Positions 1 through 12,800 of a stretch of DNA of 64,000 nucleotides are shown in pieces; positions within the stretch are counted from its first letter, which is position 1, and the number at the start of each line of letters is the position of its first letter. The stretch lies in the NCBI RefSeq assembly GCF_028389875.1, contig NC_084670.1, positions 13,859,383-13,923,382 of the forward strand, read 5' to 3'. This stretch comes from Rhea pennata (taxonomy: Eukaryota; Chordata; Aves; Rheiformes; Rheidae). The notes beneath the pieces are model-generated. The model was not told where the DNA came from. It made no database searches and worked only from the letters and a program-made list of their open reading frames with translations. Both the position numbers and the translations under genes were made by a program.

Positions 1-790
1 GGAAGTCAAAACAGTGTTACAAAAACTATGATCTGATCTGTCATTTGAGGACAAGTTTTCTCCCTGTAAACCTTCTACATTGAGAAAAGTGCCTTCTGTA
101 TCAAGAACCATTGTCACAGTTATCGCAGATATTTGATTACTACAGTTCTATTTCTGACATTTGGAAGATAAACACATAAACAAATCATAAATCTTTTCCA
201 ATAATAATCAAGTGTGTAAATATTTACATTAAATGAATGTGAACACCAATGCGGACATGACACTTACGCTGGAGCGAGTTTTCAAACTGCTACTTTTGAC
301 TAGTTTACCTTCCTTAACATGATAATGGTTCCCATGCCACCGAAAAGAGGTGCCTAATCTCTTCTCATGGCTAACCATATAAACTCCACGTACAACAGAA
401 TGGTAATTTCATAAACAATATATGCTATATTTATTTGATACTCTGATAAATAGTTGAAATTTTTCTAATTAAGGGTTATAAATCCTTTTGTTTTGTTTCC
501 AGCTAGTTTTCTAAAGAAAAAAAAAAGATAACAGATGTGTTTCAATAACAATTTCTGGCTAGAGAACTCACACTGTTAGAAATGTATAAACCACATTGCT
601 GTACCATACTGCATATTAAATAAGAGTTTAATTTTGTTTGGGGTAGAAACAAGGAAGAAAAATGAAGACTGAAGAGCACGAATACTATAGAATACTTAAG
701 TTTTTGTGAAGTTACTTTAAATACGTATTAATTTATATATTTTTGGTAAGAAACAAAAGCAGAATTCATGGTTACCATAGTTACACATAC
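1..790 (-). other. ZZZ3: ZZZ3 intron (partial), downstream of the large coding exon
   Basis: This AT-rich stretch follows the splice donor at 789-790 when read on the minus strand. The next ZZZ3 exon should complete an Asp codon and continue with Tyr-Gln-Arg; I could not find such an exon here, so it must lie beyond position 1. I see no mobile element, RNA gene or other structure in this stretch. Confidence 0.8.
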
Positions 791-2301
791 TCTTTGTTGT
801 GTTTCAATGCCACATGATCTGATTCAAAGTAATACACATCAGGCTCTTCCTCATCATCCTCTGCAGTGTGGATGTTGGCACTCTCTTTGGCAGATGGTAT
901 ATATCCAGCAACAAGCCTAGCCTCAGAAAGTGGTTTTCTTAGTCCGTCACTCCCATGATCTCCAGTGTTACAATTTCTCTCTTTTTCATTCTGCTTAATT
1001 TCTTCAGAGTTTTTGGGAGATCCATTGATATTATTAATACCTACAGGTACACTCTTTTCAGTGGGACTAAGATTATTTTCCTCAACCTGTCCATTTTCTC
1101 TACACGGAGAGTTATTTTTAGTAGGGCTACTTCTAGCAGGAGCAGCCCTTCGTGGTGAAGTTCTCAATGTGTATCTGTGTTCTTGAAGTTCTGACATAGA
1201 TGTCATTTGAGCTGAAACACAGTCCAGTACAGAAGAGTGTGGTTCAGGTTCACCTGAGATTGATGTACTATCATGATGAGTATTCGGGTTGCTATTGGTG
1301 TTTTCAGCACACTGTTCCTTAGAGGCACTACTATCTCCTACTACATCTACTTCCTCCTCAGAATCCCTTAACAAAGATGACTGGATTTCAGAAAAGGACC
1401 CTGTAGCTGGCTCATTTGCCTGATTAGCATGCTCCTCAGGCAAGCAGTCATTTATTATTTTGTGGTCCTCTAACTTTACCTGTTCTTGAGAGTTTGTGCA
1501 AGGCACATAATGGTCTACAACACTGTCCTCCTTGCTGCTATTAAGCAACAATGAAGAATGGGCAAATGCATTTCCATTTTCTGCTACTGTTTTGTCCGTG
1601 GGCGTACAGGAACCAGCACTATTTTGCTTAACGTTCCCATCAAGCTGACAGTCATCACAGTTTAAAGAATTTGAGTCTCTCTCACCAACTCCATTGACAG
1701 TCTGATAGCCTGCAATCTCTTCAACTATTGCAGAGTTATTAAATCCTTCCACACAAACATTCCCCTTTTTAACTTCCCTTTTGTCACAATCATCCAATAT
1801 AAGACATCGACAAGCTCGCTTAGTCCCTGGAGAGACTGCATCATTGTCCGACACTAAGCTTTTACGCTCCAACGATTCCTTCTCTGTTTTAGTAGGCAAG
1901 TCTTCTTCTGAACTGTTGGGTGCTTCTGATCGAAGACAGCGCTTAATTCTTTTCAAAACTGGTGATACAGGTTCTGCTTGTCTTTTTTCACAATTTTCCA
2001 CAATTTGTTTATCAGCATTATCTTTTTCCGAAGTAGACAGCCCTCTCTTCCTAGGGCTCACCCATGATTCCCGAGCACTCTGCTGCTTCAAGTCAGTAGT
2101 TCTTCCACCGTTACTTCCCTTCTGGGTTTGCACAGACTCTGGTCTCTTCTTTGGTGACCTTGATCTTACTTGAGGATGAGGTGAAACTTCCTCTGGATGA
2201 GCAATACTACGGTTTCTTAATGTTCGACCACAAAAGTTTTCATCCAAACCGTTTAAACCCACTGTTGATCTTGTAACACGAGTAGATCGAGAAGCAGCCA
2301 T
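791..2301 (-). CDS. ZZZ3: ZZZ3, zinc finger ZZ-type containing 3: first coding exon, N-terminal 503 residues
   Basis: ZZZ3 is a nuclear subunit of the ATAC histone acetyltransferase complex; its C-terminal ZZ finger reads the histone H3 tail and it also has a SANT/Myb-like domain (known for the family). Only the disordered N-terminal half is encoded here. It begins [18 protein letters not shown] and runs through [43 protein letters not shown] and [16 protein letters not shown], all as I recall them in human ZZZ3. Ser-Pro and basic patches alternate with acidic runs such as [13 protein letters not shown], typical of a phosphorylated nuclear linker. The start is the ATG at 2299-2301; the open frame extends 13 codons upstream but only to a GTG, so I use the conserved MAAS start. 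The exon ends after the first two bases of an Asp or Glu codon at a GTATGT donor (785-790). The coiled-coil, SANT and ZZ regions, about 400 residues, lie outside the window. Confidence 0.95.
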
Positions 2302-2352
2302 ACTATGGCAAGTCCCTAAAGTATATTCATCATGATCCACTCATTGGGAAAC
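2302..2352 (-). other. ZZZ3: ZZZ3 5'-UTR segment of the first coding exon
   Basis: This is the non-coding lead of the big exon. A TTTGAAG acceptor sits at 2353-2359, read on the minus strand, and about 51 bases separate it from the MAAS start codon. An in-frame GTG at 2338-2340 would add 13 residues, but GTG is an unlikely start in a vertebrate and I know no ortholog with that extension. Confidence 0.65.
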
Positions 2353-2879
2353 CTTCAAACAAACAAAGACAAAATAATCAGAAATAGTATGTGAGAAAAA
2401 CATCTACAAACACAGAAATTATGAAGAATATATTGCCACAAATGTACCTAACAGAAAACTGAGAAAGTTTATGCAAAATATTAATACCACTTCTTTCTGT
2501 GCAATAGATTAGGATATTAAAAAAAATCCATCTAAGCTTCAAAGTAGTTGACTTGGTATTTGTGTTTTTTCTGACTTAAGACTGGTATGTGACTATCACT
2601 GATATTGATATTACGTACACCTGAAATGCTCCAGTTACTAGAAGTCACTATTATTACGCACTGTACATAGAATATATTGTTGTGGCACTATTATTTGTCT
2701 ATTCAGATGAGAGGTATCAAATCACGTTCTTAAATCTCACAGTTTCCAGTTAAACAATTCCACATATTAAAGTGCAAGCCATTAAAATCACATTTTGACT
2801 TTTAATCACTTGTTATTTAAGCCTTAAAAACAAATCTGCCTGAAACAGAATCAAAGTCATACAAAAAAAATCAGATGAG

Positions 2880-3125
2880 GTTACATAGGGCTTTGTCTAG
2901 TTGGGTCTTGAAAATCTCCAAGTACAGATATTCTACTACAACTTCTCTCAGGAACTTGTTCTAGTGTTTAATTACCCTTATAGTGACAATATTTCTTCTT
3001 ACACCCAGGTGGAGTCTTCCCTGTTTCCAATTATGACCACCGTCTCATTTTTGCACCATTTACCTCAACAACGTGCTTGGCTCTCTCTTCTTACTAATAC
3101 TGAGCCTTCTTCACATTTTTAAATT
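2880..3125 (-). repeat. Old CR1 LINE fragment
   Basis: Read on the plus strand, the segment follows the complement of the CR1 3' region in order: a 'ttgtctagttgggtcttgaaaat' type stretch, 'ctccaagtacagatattctac', 'ggaacttgttctagtg', 'ttcttcttacacccaggtgg' and 'cctgtttccaattatgacc'. The element therefore lies on the minus strand. It is highly diverged and truncated at both ends, so it is old. The family name is by recall of the CR1 consensus, without alignment. Confidence 0.65.
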
Positions 3126-5940
3126 TTTCATATGGTGGCAGGATGAATCATCACCTACCTCAAATTTAAGTAAATTCAGATTCAAACCCAAGTTTAAAAC
3201 ATCCAATTTGAGTGTCTGGATTTGAGATTTCACTGTGAAATGTAGGAGTACTCAACTCACCCAATCTCAAAATAACATTTTTATAGAAATCAGTTCAGCT
3301 TATCCCTCTCTATCCATTCCACCTTTAAAAATTCAGTATATCAAACTGCACATGACCATGAAGCTGTCACAATATCCATGACAATGAATAGATTCACTTT
3401 TGTACATGATGCCATACCTTCCCTTTTCCATATACCCAAATTCCACATTTCAACTGCCCATTTAGTCAACGTATGATATGAAGATTAAGATTCTAAGCAC
3501 AGAATCAGACCTATAAGATGCTATTTAGAAAGGCAGACAGTGACAAACAGAGGAAAACTGTTCCAATAGTTATTTTCCACCGTCATCAACAAGAGGAGAA
3601 AAATAAGAGCACAAGTTCTCAGACAGCTACTGTTTAGACCTAAGTTGGTTCTAAAACAGAAAAGATAGGGGACATTGGCATTTTGAACAAACAAGGCAAG
3701 ACCAATACAGATCTTAAGGAGTAAAATTATGTCTGACACTTAATTAACAGTAATTACTACCCTACCTGTTTAATGTTTAGATGTAATGCAGCCTAAAAGT
3801 ATTGCTTGGTATAGAGAGTGATCATAGCTATAGATACAGCTAATGGTAAAGACTAAAATACTTTTGCTTAACTGTAACAATACTAAAAATAAATCTAGTA
3901 ACATTTAATTTTGTTATTGAAAAGCCAGTAAACTGAAAATCACTAGACTAATATAAATATTAGTCTTAGTCTAACTATTATTGGTAGTAATCCATGACTG
4001 GAAAAAACTGAAGTAAATTGAATTTGTATTTTAAAGATGAAAATAAGTCTGTTATGGAACAGTGAAATGAAAAACTGTTGTATACATTTAAATAATTGTT
4101 AACACTTGCTAACAACATATGAAAGTCCAAATGATCTAACATCTTAAGATATGATAATATATTTCAGCATTTACTTGGTCATCATAAAAACTCTCTCCTG
4201 CATTCACCCCACATTACCCACAAGGGTAGGTTTCCTGACACACTCCCCTAGGGCAGCAAAAAATTACAAAGCTATACTAAGTAAGTTCAAAAACACAAGA
4301 TAAACTTTGTAATCATGGGAGAAGAATCTGCAGAATATTAAATCAAAGTCCAGTAGGAAGTAGAATAGACTTAAGAGACAACAACTCTGAGCTCCCTACA
4401 ATAATGTCTTCCGCTATTGGTAAAGCAACAGAGCTGAGAATCCATGGTTTAGAACCAGAAAATGGCAACAACAGACTTCTGTGACTATCTCCTTCCTTTC
4501 TCAAGCAGCTTCTCGTTCTGGTAGCACTTTAAAGAGCAATAACTCTACAATTCATCTAGCTTTTAAATCAGGAATCAGACAAGCTGAAAGTAGGAGAGGA
4601 AGGCAGGTTTTACGGATCTAAACAGCACAAATGGAATTGAATTAGAAGTTATTTTTAAATATGATAGCAAAACTATACCTCATACAGTATCCCAGCTATA
4701 GTCAAAGAACAATATACTGTAAACACCCAGTAGTTTAGTTCCAAATCAACAATATACAGTGTGATTCGGATTAGATGGACAACAGTTTCTTTCACCCCAA
4801 CTAAAAAAAAGACTTTGTTAATAAAGTCTCAGTCATGAAGCTGAAAATACAGAATTTCATAGTACTCTGCTTTAGAAGCATTGTGTAAAGATCCAACCCA
4901 GTTAAAACCATAAATGTGAGTAAAGACAGGAGGCCTTCAACCGGCTACTACTTAGAAATGCAACTGTAGTAATTAATTGAAAATAAAGCTGATTTCTAAT
5001 TTACGAGGATCTTTGCTCTTCCACATATACATACATTCTACATCTACATACCAAAACCAAAACCTCAAAATAACCACTAATGCCAGTTAAAAACCGTTTT
5101 AATTTGGCTAAGACAGAACAGAACTCTGTAAACGTGACTCAGCCATCCATAAAAACTATGCATGTTCAGCAACACATCCCCCTACCAATCTACTGTTGCC
5201 ATCTCCCTTGGCTGTGTGGCCTTTTCAGATAAAAATGATTAGATCATGGCACTGTCTTGTGGTCATTTTTCAACTACAAGACAGGTTCTTTCCAGAGTGT
5301 ATAACAAATGTGGCAATTCTGAGGTTCACAAAGCGCGCCAGCTGTGCTTCCACGATGTCCCAAATACACCCCTAACTGGTCATAAGTTTTTAAGCCAGAA
5401 GAGACTCTCTCCTCGTTTTTGTTTGCTTGTTTTGCTATTTTTCCCTGGGCTAAGCCAGGGGAGGAAGGCCAAAGCACATCCAAGATGTGCTGCAGTGGCT
5501 AGAGCAGAAGACCTACATGTCAAAAGCCTACAGGTCCAAATCATTTATAAGATTGAATTCATGCACTCTTCCTCGTAGATTGTCTGGAATCTTCCCTACA
5601 CTTAAATCAAGCAACTTACAGTTCTAAAACCCAGGACAAATGAACAGAAACTCCTGTTACAGAAGTATGGCTAGCCCTAACCACTCTTCCAGTTGGGCTC
5701 CTTGGGAAACAGGAAGAGGAACGCACTTCAGCAGCAGCATGTGTCTCAGCTGTCCACTTACTGAAAAGTAACACTAGCAAGGTTGCCTGCAAAGAGAGAA
5801 GTGCACTGGTCTAACCACAGAAAGTGATTTTTCTTTTTAAGCATGTCTCTTTTATAAAACTGCTAGAACAATGAAATGCTGTGTAACTGTGCAACAAAAA
5901 AGCAGCTACAATGCGGAAGTTTCAAAAGTTCCCAAAGCTG

Positions 5941-6080
5941 AGTTGTGCACGTAAGGCTATAACCCTCCTGCTCGTCAGCCATTCCTGCTGCCTGACGTTA
6001 GTGCCTTCTGCGCACTAACTTCCGCTCGGTCCCTTTAACCTTAACGAAGCAGGACAAAGTGCGAGATGGCCAATGAACTC
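5941..6080. other. CpG-enriched patch with a short hairpin in the ZZZ3 5' intron
   Basis: Several CpG dinucleotides cluster here in otherwise CpG-poor DNA. An inverted repeat, GTTAGTGC and GCACTAAC, lies at 5997-6004 and 6012-6019 with a 7-base loop. It may be a conserved regulatory element or an unrecognised exon, but no convincing pair of splice sites flanks it. The nature is uncertain. Confidence 0.3.
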
Positions 6081-6559
6081 CATCTTACAAGAAAAGAAAG
6101 TGAATCGGCAAAAAATCAATGGTGGAGTTGAAGAGATAAAGAAAATGTAACTATGTGTTGTATACAATGGCTCTTCTTACCCATTTTCTGTATGGATAAA
6201 CGTGCTGGTATATTCTCCCCATTCACACATAACTGCAATACCATCTGGATAAAATTCTCATTTGGGGATGAAAACAAACATGACAAACAGGGTCATTTAT
6301 GCAGTCCACTTTACCTAGGTTGTTCTATTTAAAGCTATCATAAATAAGGAACAATAACTGACATTTCAAATGGACAGCAATAAGCAAAATAAATCAAATT
6401 CCAATGTACTCTACAGTGACTACTGCTGAACTCAACACCCATTAAAAACAATATCCAAGACATCAAAGTCTTATTGATTTGCTATGTTACTTTCTAAAGA
6501 AATAAAATTTAGATAAGAATTCTAGAAGTTATTGTTTATTTAGTAAAGAAAACTCTTAC

Positions 6560-6715
6560 CATCACAAAAGTAAAGAAATATTAACTTCTGACATGTGATA
6601 CAGCAGATTCCCACTGCGCCACTGTAATACTATCAATCACCATTGCTGATATCCATGATGTAATCCAAACTCCTTTTGACCAGTTTATGCCATCACATTA
6701 GCAAGATTTTGATAA
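6560..6715 (-). other. ZZZ3: Candidate non-coding ZZZ3 leader exon (5' UTR) with upstream ORFs
   Basis: On the minus strand a strong pyrimidine tract and acceptor (TTTTTCCTTTTCTCAACAG) end at 6716 and a GTAAGAG donor begins at 6559, enclosing 156 bases. The sequence is more complex and less A/T-monotonous than its surroundings. Human ZZZ3 has several untranslated exons before its large coding exon (known), so a leader exon here is expected. It contains a minimal ATG-TGA start-stop (6693-6698), an ATG-GCA-TAA, and a 20-codon ORF starting at 6643 and ending with the TAA at 6581-6583. Exon status is inference from splice sites and position only. Confidence 0.45.
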
Positions 6716-9621
6716 CTGTTGAGAAAAGGAAAAAGGTATCACTAAAACATTTGAAATTATTTCATTAAAAAATAAGAAAAATGCAACAGGCCATTTAAAG
6801 AACACCACCTTCTCTAAGAAGCATTTACCAGTTTTAAAAGTGTCCTATAAGAAAGGAGCAAGTCATAAATTAATTAAGAATGTAAAAAGTTAATTCAACT
6901 TTAAAATGTATCTTTGTTGGATAGTTTTAAATGATACAGTTTAGCGTACCAAGAATGTATGAGAAAATGAATTTACAACAGGGTGTTCAAACCTCAGACA
7001 ATATTTGAATAGATGTAAAAAAAAAAATCGGTGAAAGACAATGATTACTACAACTAATGAATTATGAAATACATTATCAAGTATGTTTTATAATTGGACT
7101 TGCAGTAAAAACATTTTTTTTGCCATTTAATTGTAATCAGCTCAGCAGAACTCAAAACTTAAACTCATTCTAAATCCTTGAATTACCTGAACACAATAGG
7201 AGTAAAAGGTTTTCCAGAGTTCACCCCAAACCCATTCTTCACACCCAGGGAAAACAATGTACACTTACACCATCTTGTTAGTGGAAGTGAACCAATTTTA
7301 TATCAAAAGACAGAAATAAGCCTACTGATCCAAAACCCACACAATGCTTCCAATTGTTTCTAGAGTTTGGGCATCAGTGCCAATGCCCAACAGCTATTAT
7401 TTGAAAAAACATACTGGGAATCCTATTTCATTTTAGAACACCTAGTGCTACGGAGACACTATAAGTCACTATAGAAAAGGAACTGCTGAATCTTTCTTCA
7501 CATTCTGCCAGCTTCCTAAAAGTGAACTTATCTTCAGATACAACAATGCAAAAAATTCATGATGCAAAAGAAAAATTGGCAGCTTTCTCCACATTTTTTT
7601 CTTTACACAATTATTATATTTCCCTTATAAATCTAAAAAGCCATTGGAAATTGTCTCCTTTACGTGGACCATATTTATGATTTCATACAAGTTAAAATAA
7701 GAAAAAAAGAATTCCCCTTTAAGCTGACAGTTCAAAATACAAAGTCAGCCAAGTACGAGCAGAGCAGATCAACTGTATCCGGTTACAGTGAAATCCAATA
7801 ATGAAAGTATGTCTATAATAATGGTACATGAAATATCACAAATTCTATTCTATAGATAAATAAATCAAATTAGATTCCAATTATTTAGTGGAATTTCTTA
7901 TTTTAACAAACAGCAGAGAAATGTCATAATAAATGGCAAACAAAGAATGGAAAAGGAAGAAGATCGGGAAAAATACTCGAAAAATGCAAGCGGTAAGTGA
8001 CTGAAAGGGCTGAGCAAAACGGAACAGTTGCTACTTAGCCGTATCAGGGACAGAACCGGAACAGCGAGAGGTGAGCTCCGTAAAGAGCTACCGTATCAAG
8101 TGACTTTGAGGATGTCTTTTTTCCCCTCTATCAAGTTTCTTCTGCTTTTAATATTCTGGTACACTCTCAATTACTTAAACCTATGCTGTTGTCTATCCCA
8201 TATATCCATTTAAGTGACAGGAAAAAGACACATGTAGATAGCAAGAAATATTGTCACAGAATTGTGCAAAAAAGAAACTATATATCCCAACAAAAATCCC
8301 TTAGCTCAGCAACTCTGGTAAGAAACAAGTATATGAAAAGTCTGAGACAAAATATAACAGCTAGTTGACCAGAAAAAGGCCTGGTCTTGAAACCTAAAGA
8401 AACAATGAAATACAGAAAAACTCTGTTACTCTTAAAAAGTTTCAGGATTACCCAAACACAGAGAGCTCAGAAAACAGACAGCTTGTTCATTATAAACAAG
8501 GAAATAATTAATTGCAATAATATATCTCTCATCAGTGGTTAAAACTGTCTGCAGAACCAAATTTCCATTTCACAAGAATAGCTATAATTTAATCTTGAAT
8601 GAAACAGGGAACACTAAATTTCAAGTATTTTCATGTAAAAGAAATTCCACATTTTTTGGTGTCAAAACATTTCAATGCTATTTGTTTTGAATTGTATAAA
8701 ATTTTGCAAAAATACAGAGTGAAAAAAATTGCACTTTCACAGAAAAAAGTTACATTACATTACCTTACCAGTAATGACAAAATTAAATAATTAACATATA
8801 TTTTCTCAGGCAATTGGGTACACTGCCTCCATAAAACCAAGGCAAATTTTGAGGCAGGAAAAGGGATAGGTTAGTAGTTTGCTCTTTTCTTACATACATT
8901 ATGCTTACGCATAGAAATAATTTTGAACGGAAGTCATCCATTATCAAATCATTGTCTTAAATGATTTTGTCATTTCTTAAAGTATACAAATCATCTATTC
9001 AGCAATAGCTAAATATTTTGCTTCTAATGACAGTAAGTAAAGAAAGATTCAAAAGTCTTAAGTTTTAGGAAGCAATTACTTCATTCAACTGTTATAATCC
9101 CTACTACTTCAGTTCAGCTATAAAACTAATGAATACAAACCAAAACAAAATCCCCCCAAAACTTTCTTTTGTAAAACTGAGTCAGTAAATCAAAGGTTTC
9201 ACAGAGAATTTCTTATGAAGAGTGATTTTATAGGTAAAGCTCATTTTCAGTTCAGTAACTGAATCTGTGTATTGCCCAAAATAAATTCACAATGGATTTG
9301 TTTTACCCTTAACTGTTTTGACTCGAAGATAAACTTTCCAGTAAAGACCATCAAAGGTCTGTACTGTTTTTTGAATTAAGCCTGCGACAAAGGAAGACAG
9401 CTGAAGCTAATGAAAGAAGAATCATGGTAAAAGGAACTGCCTTCTCCTGTAGATTTATTAGACTGGCTCAGGGCAAAATATCTATTTTTGTACTATGACC
9501 TATTTACTCTTCTGTTGACACCTTTCAATTCACAGCAAACTGAGAGAAGTGAAATTTCTGGCACACAAGAAAGAACTGTTTTGGACTAAATTAATTAAAA
9601 AAAAAAGAATGCTTTCTGAAG

Positions 9622-9643
9622 CAGGTGCTTTCTGAAGCACCTG
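9622..9643. repeat. Short perfect hairpin next to a direct repeat
   Basis: CAGGTGCTT is followed by four bases and its exact complement AAGCACCTG. The 13-mer GCTTTCTGAAGCA occurs twice here, so the hairpin arose on a small tandem duplication. No function is implied. Confidence 0.6.
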
Positions 9644-9783
9644 TTTTTAAAGATACTTGATTTATGAATAGGATTATGCCTCCTTTGCAGCATATTTAGA
9701 TTTACATTTGCCTTCTGTGTCTCTTCTGTGTCTGCCAAAAACTGAAATGGACCAGACTGCAGGGGAATGAAGAGTGCGGGCGG

Positions 9784-9804
9784 AAAAAAAAAAAAAAAAA
9801 AAAA
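9784..9804. repeat. Poly(A) run
   Basis: There are 21 consecutive A residues. No retrocopy could be identified upstream of it on the plus strand. Confidence 0.9.
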
Positions 9805-12800
9805 GGATAGAACTCCACTGAAAATACAATCCTTTTGTAATTCAAAACAAAAATAAAAATGAGATGGGTTATAAAAATGACAAGGATTCCTGAAAGTGAA
9901 GAAAATCATGTTTCATAATGAGATGGATCAAAAAGTTTTGGATTTGTGTCACAATGATTCTATTAAATAGCAAAGTTCTCTTAGATACTTTAATATGAAA
10001 TCTATGTCTTAACATGCATGTCTGCTGTTAACATTGTTTGAATCTTATACTTAAGATTCACTTCGATTTTTTATTACTTTACCAGTCCATAAGTAACGAG
10101 CATTTGCATAAGTTGTTTCGGGAACAGCAGAATGAATAAAGTCAGGATTTCTTCAGATTTGTAACTTTATCTCTCCTAATTTCCTTCTCTTCCTTTCTTC
10201 CCCAACAACCCTACTTCCCTCACTGCAGGGAAGAAACAACCCCTGCAGCAGCTAGTCCATTTTGAGAAAAGTAAGAGGATTTTAGGAACAGCAGGACGAA
10301 CACAAACAGCACCAGAAACCAAGGTGAAAAAAAAAAAACAGTTTTATCTAATCAGGGTATTTTGTTGAGAAAACACATTCATAAAGTAAGCATCAGTTTT
10401 GCCAAAAAATATTGGAAAAGTTTACAGCAGGAGACAGTGAAATGACTGTCCCTTAATTACTTATTAAGAACCAGAAAGTGAAATTAGCACATTTTTTATT
10501 AACCAAGTAGGCAATTAAAATATTTTTCTTCTTCCAAAAGGTTGTTTGGAAAAACTCTCTTGAAAGGAAAATAGTATTTCTTTACATTCCATAAATAATT
10601 AGAAGGATTTTTTTTTTCCTCCTAAAGCAACCACATCTTCCCTGGTAGAGAAATTTAATGTTCTAGCCACACTTTTTTAAGCAGGTATTTGTAAGTGGGA
10701 AAAAAGATGTGCAAAGGAAGCTAAATATGCTTTCAGGTTTAAGCCTTTATTCAGAGAATCAAATCAATATCTAAGAAAAAGAATATTGCAATAAATACCT
10801 AGAGTCTAAATAGAAGGAATCAGCTAAGAAGTAACACAGTTTGAAGTTTGTAAAGCCCACTGAAGATGGAGTAAAAAATCACAGATGAATATAAAATGTA
10901 ATGTAGAGAGAGTCAAAGCTTTAAAATATAAGATTGTCCGAATTTGTCTTTCGTGGGGAAGGACATATAAAGAGTCAGAGAGCAAGTGGTGAGACTGAAA
11001 CCTTACCTTGTGAATCCTATTCATAAAACCAAATGGTCATGCATTAATCAGAAAGGCACTTCAGAGTGAGACTGAAGTTTGACCGCTTACAGATATTATT
11101 GATACAGTTTATGTACAATCACAAATTTTGTATGACAATAGGATGCAGTTTCAGGACATGCATTTTGACATTAGATAACCCTTAAAGTGTTACACAACTT
11201 TATGTGGACTGTATTGATACACACCACAGTCATTTAATTGCACCAGAATTTTAATTTAATCTAATCAGAAGCCTGTTTAGCAAAGCTAGAGAATGCTGAC
11301 CTAGGTGTGTAACAATCTCTAGGAATAGAGATGATGAATTTAAATAGAGTTGGGTACCAACAGTATGAAACAGCAGAATGAGGCAATTCCTTGTCAAATA
11401 CGCAAAATAACCGATTCTTAATGGTGTTCAAGCCAGTACTTATCTGCAAACCAGTACAAGCCGAGCGTTTAAAGGAATCCCAAGAATTAAGAACTGTACA
11501 CACAAGCAGAGAAAGTATGCTCAGTGTGGCCCTATGTCAGAAAAACGATGGTAAAGAAAGGAGGTCAGTGTAAGAATGCACTGGCTGTATCAGCATGCTG
11601 GACCTGAAAGAAGCAAAGCCACAAAAGCCCTTACTTTAGGAATGCTTCCAAACACTGCAATTCTGTGGTGGTGCTTATATATCTAGTATGTAGGATGGAT
11701 ATTTGTGTTCTTACAACATTAATAAAAAGATCTCCTACGTATTTGGTGAAGAAAACTCTTGCAGCAGGAGAAAGTCTCCAACAGTTATTTGCTGTCATGC
11801 ATTTTATGAAAATGGAAAATAGCTAAAGCCATCCCAAGAATTCAACCACAGAAAATGGAGTACAGTTTGTTCATCTGATCTACGGTATAATTTTAATCAT
11901 CATCTTATATGAACAGCAATAATCTGTTCTCTTCCTATCCTTCCAAGTTTTACCTAATAATCTCTTTCTATGCCAAATGATACTGCATCGTGCTCAGATA
12001 CTGCAGCTGTGGATACCTGCTAACAATAGCACTCTCTAGTCCCGTAACAGCAGTAACTTTCAAAGTTGCTCCAGCAACAAAATTCATTATTGGTTTAGCT
12101 ACCATTTACAGGAGCAACTATGACACATACATAATTGCCCTCTCCCTTTTCATTTTCATTCTGCTCTAGATCTGCAGGACCTTGCCTGCCTCTGCCTGAG
12201 AGTAAGATTGGAGATTTTTCTATTCCAGTCATAAGATTATTTGATCGTATTTATTTCTGTCATTGCAACTTGGGAGTCCTTAATGTATATTCCTTTTTAA
12301 AACACTGTATTATATTCTTTAAAAGACTCTCTGTCAGGTTTTATGCTATCTTTTTCAAAATTATAGTATTTTGGAATAAACATCATGTTTGCACATATCT
12401 CAGTGAAGAGATACAAAACATCTTCTGGAAAGGAAAACAAATCTAAGCAAACTTGCATTAACGACAATCATATGGTCTGATCTGAGATCATAAAACTACC
12501 TAATTTAGCTAGTTAGACACAATCGCCACTCCATTATTGTGTATCCCATCTCAAACTATTTCCTTATTTTTCACATGCTGCTTTCAATGACCTAATGTTC
12601 TTCTAGATTGCTACTGCAATGTACTTTATGTAACTGTATTAAAATAACTTTAATAATTAAAATGACTTTTATATAAGAATATAGCAAAGTCTGTCTTATT
12701 TCTGTACCTGTAAATGTTGTCCGTTTCTTTCAGAACCTCCCACAAACAACTGACCCACTGATCATTATTTACATTTTAGGAAGTAACAGTCCATGAGGAA

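Larger units (their letters stand above)
2353..6559 (-). other. ZZZ3: ZZZ3 5' intron, proximal part
   Basis: This is AT-rich non-coding sequence between the coding exon and the candidate leader exon at 6560-6715. It contains an old CR1 fragment (about 2880-3125) and a small CpG-richer patch near 5940-6080. A 110-codon plus-strand open frame at 5246-5578 has no recognisable similarity and is probably chance. I see nothing else. Confidence 0.7.

Noticed and set aside
1781-2173. 130-codon plus-strand open frame
   Set aside because: Antisense shadow of the ZZZ3 coding exon.
2302-2340. 13-residue N-terminal extension of ZZZ3
   Set aside because: It begins at GTG rather than ATG, and the orthologous proteins start at MAAS.
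5246-5578. 110-codon plus-strand open frame
   Set aside because: No recognisable motif or similarity, opposite strand to the host gene and no splice or promoter signals. Probably chance.
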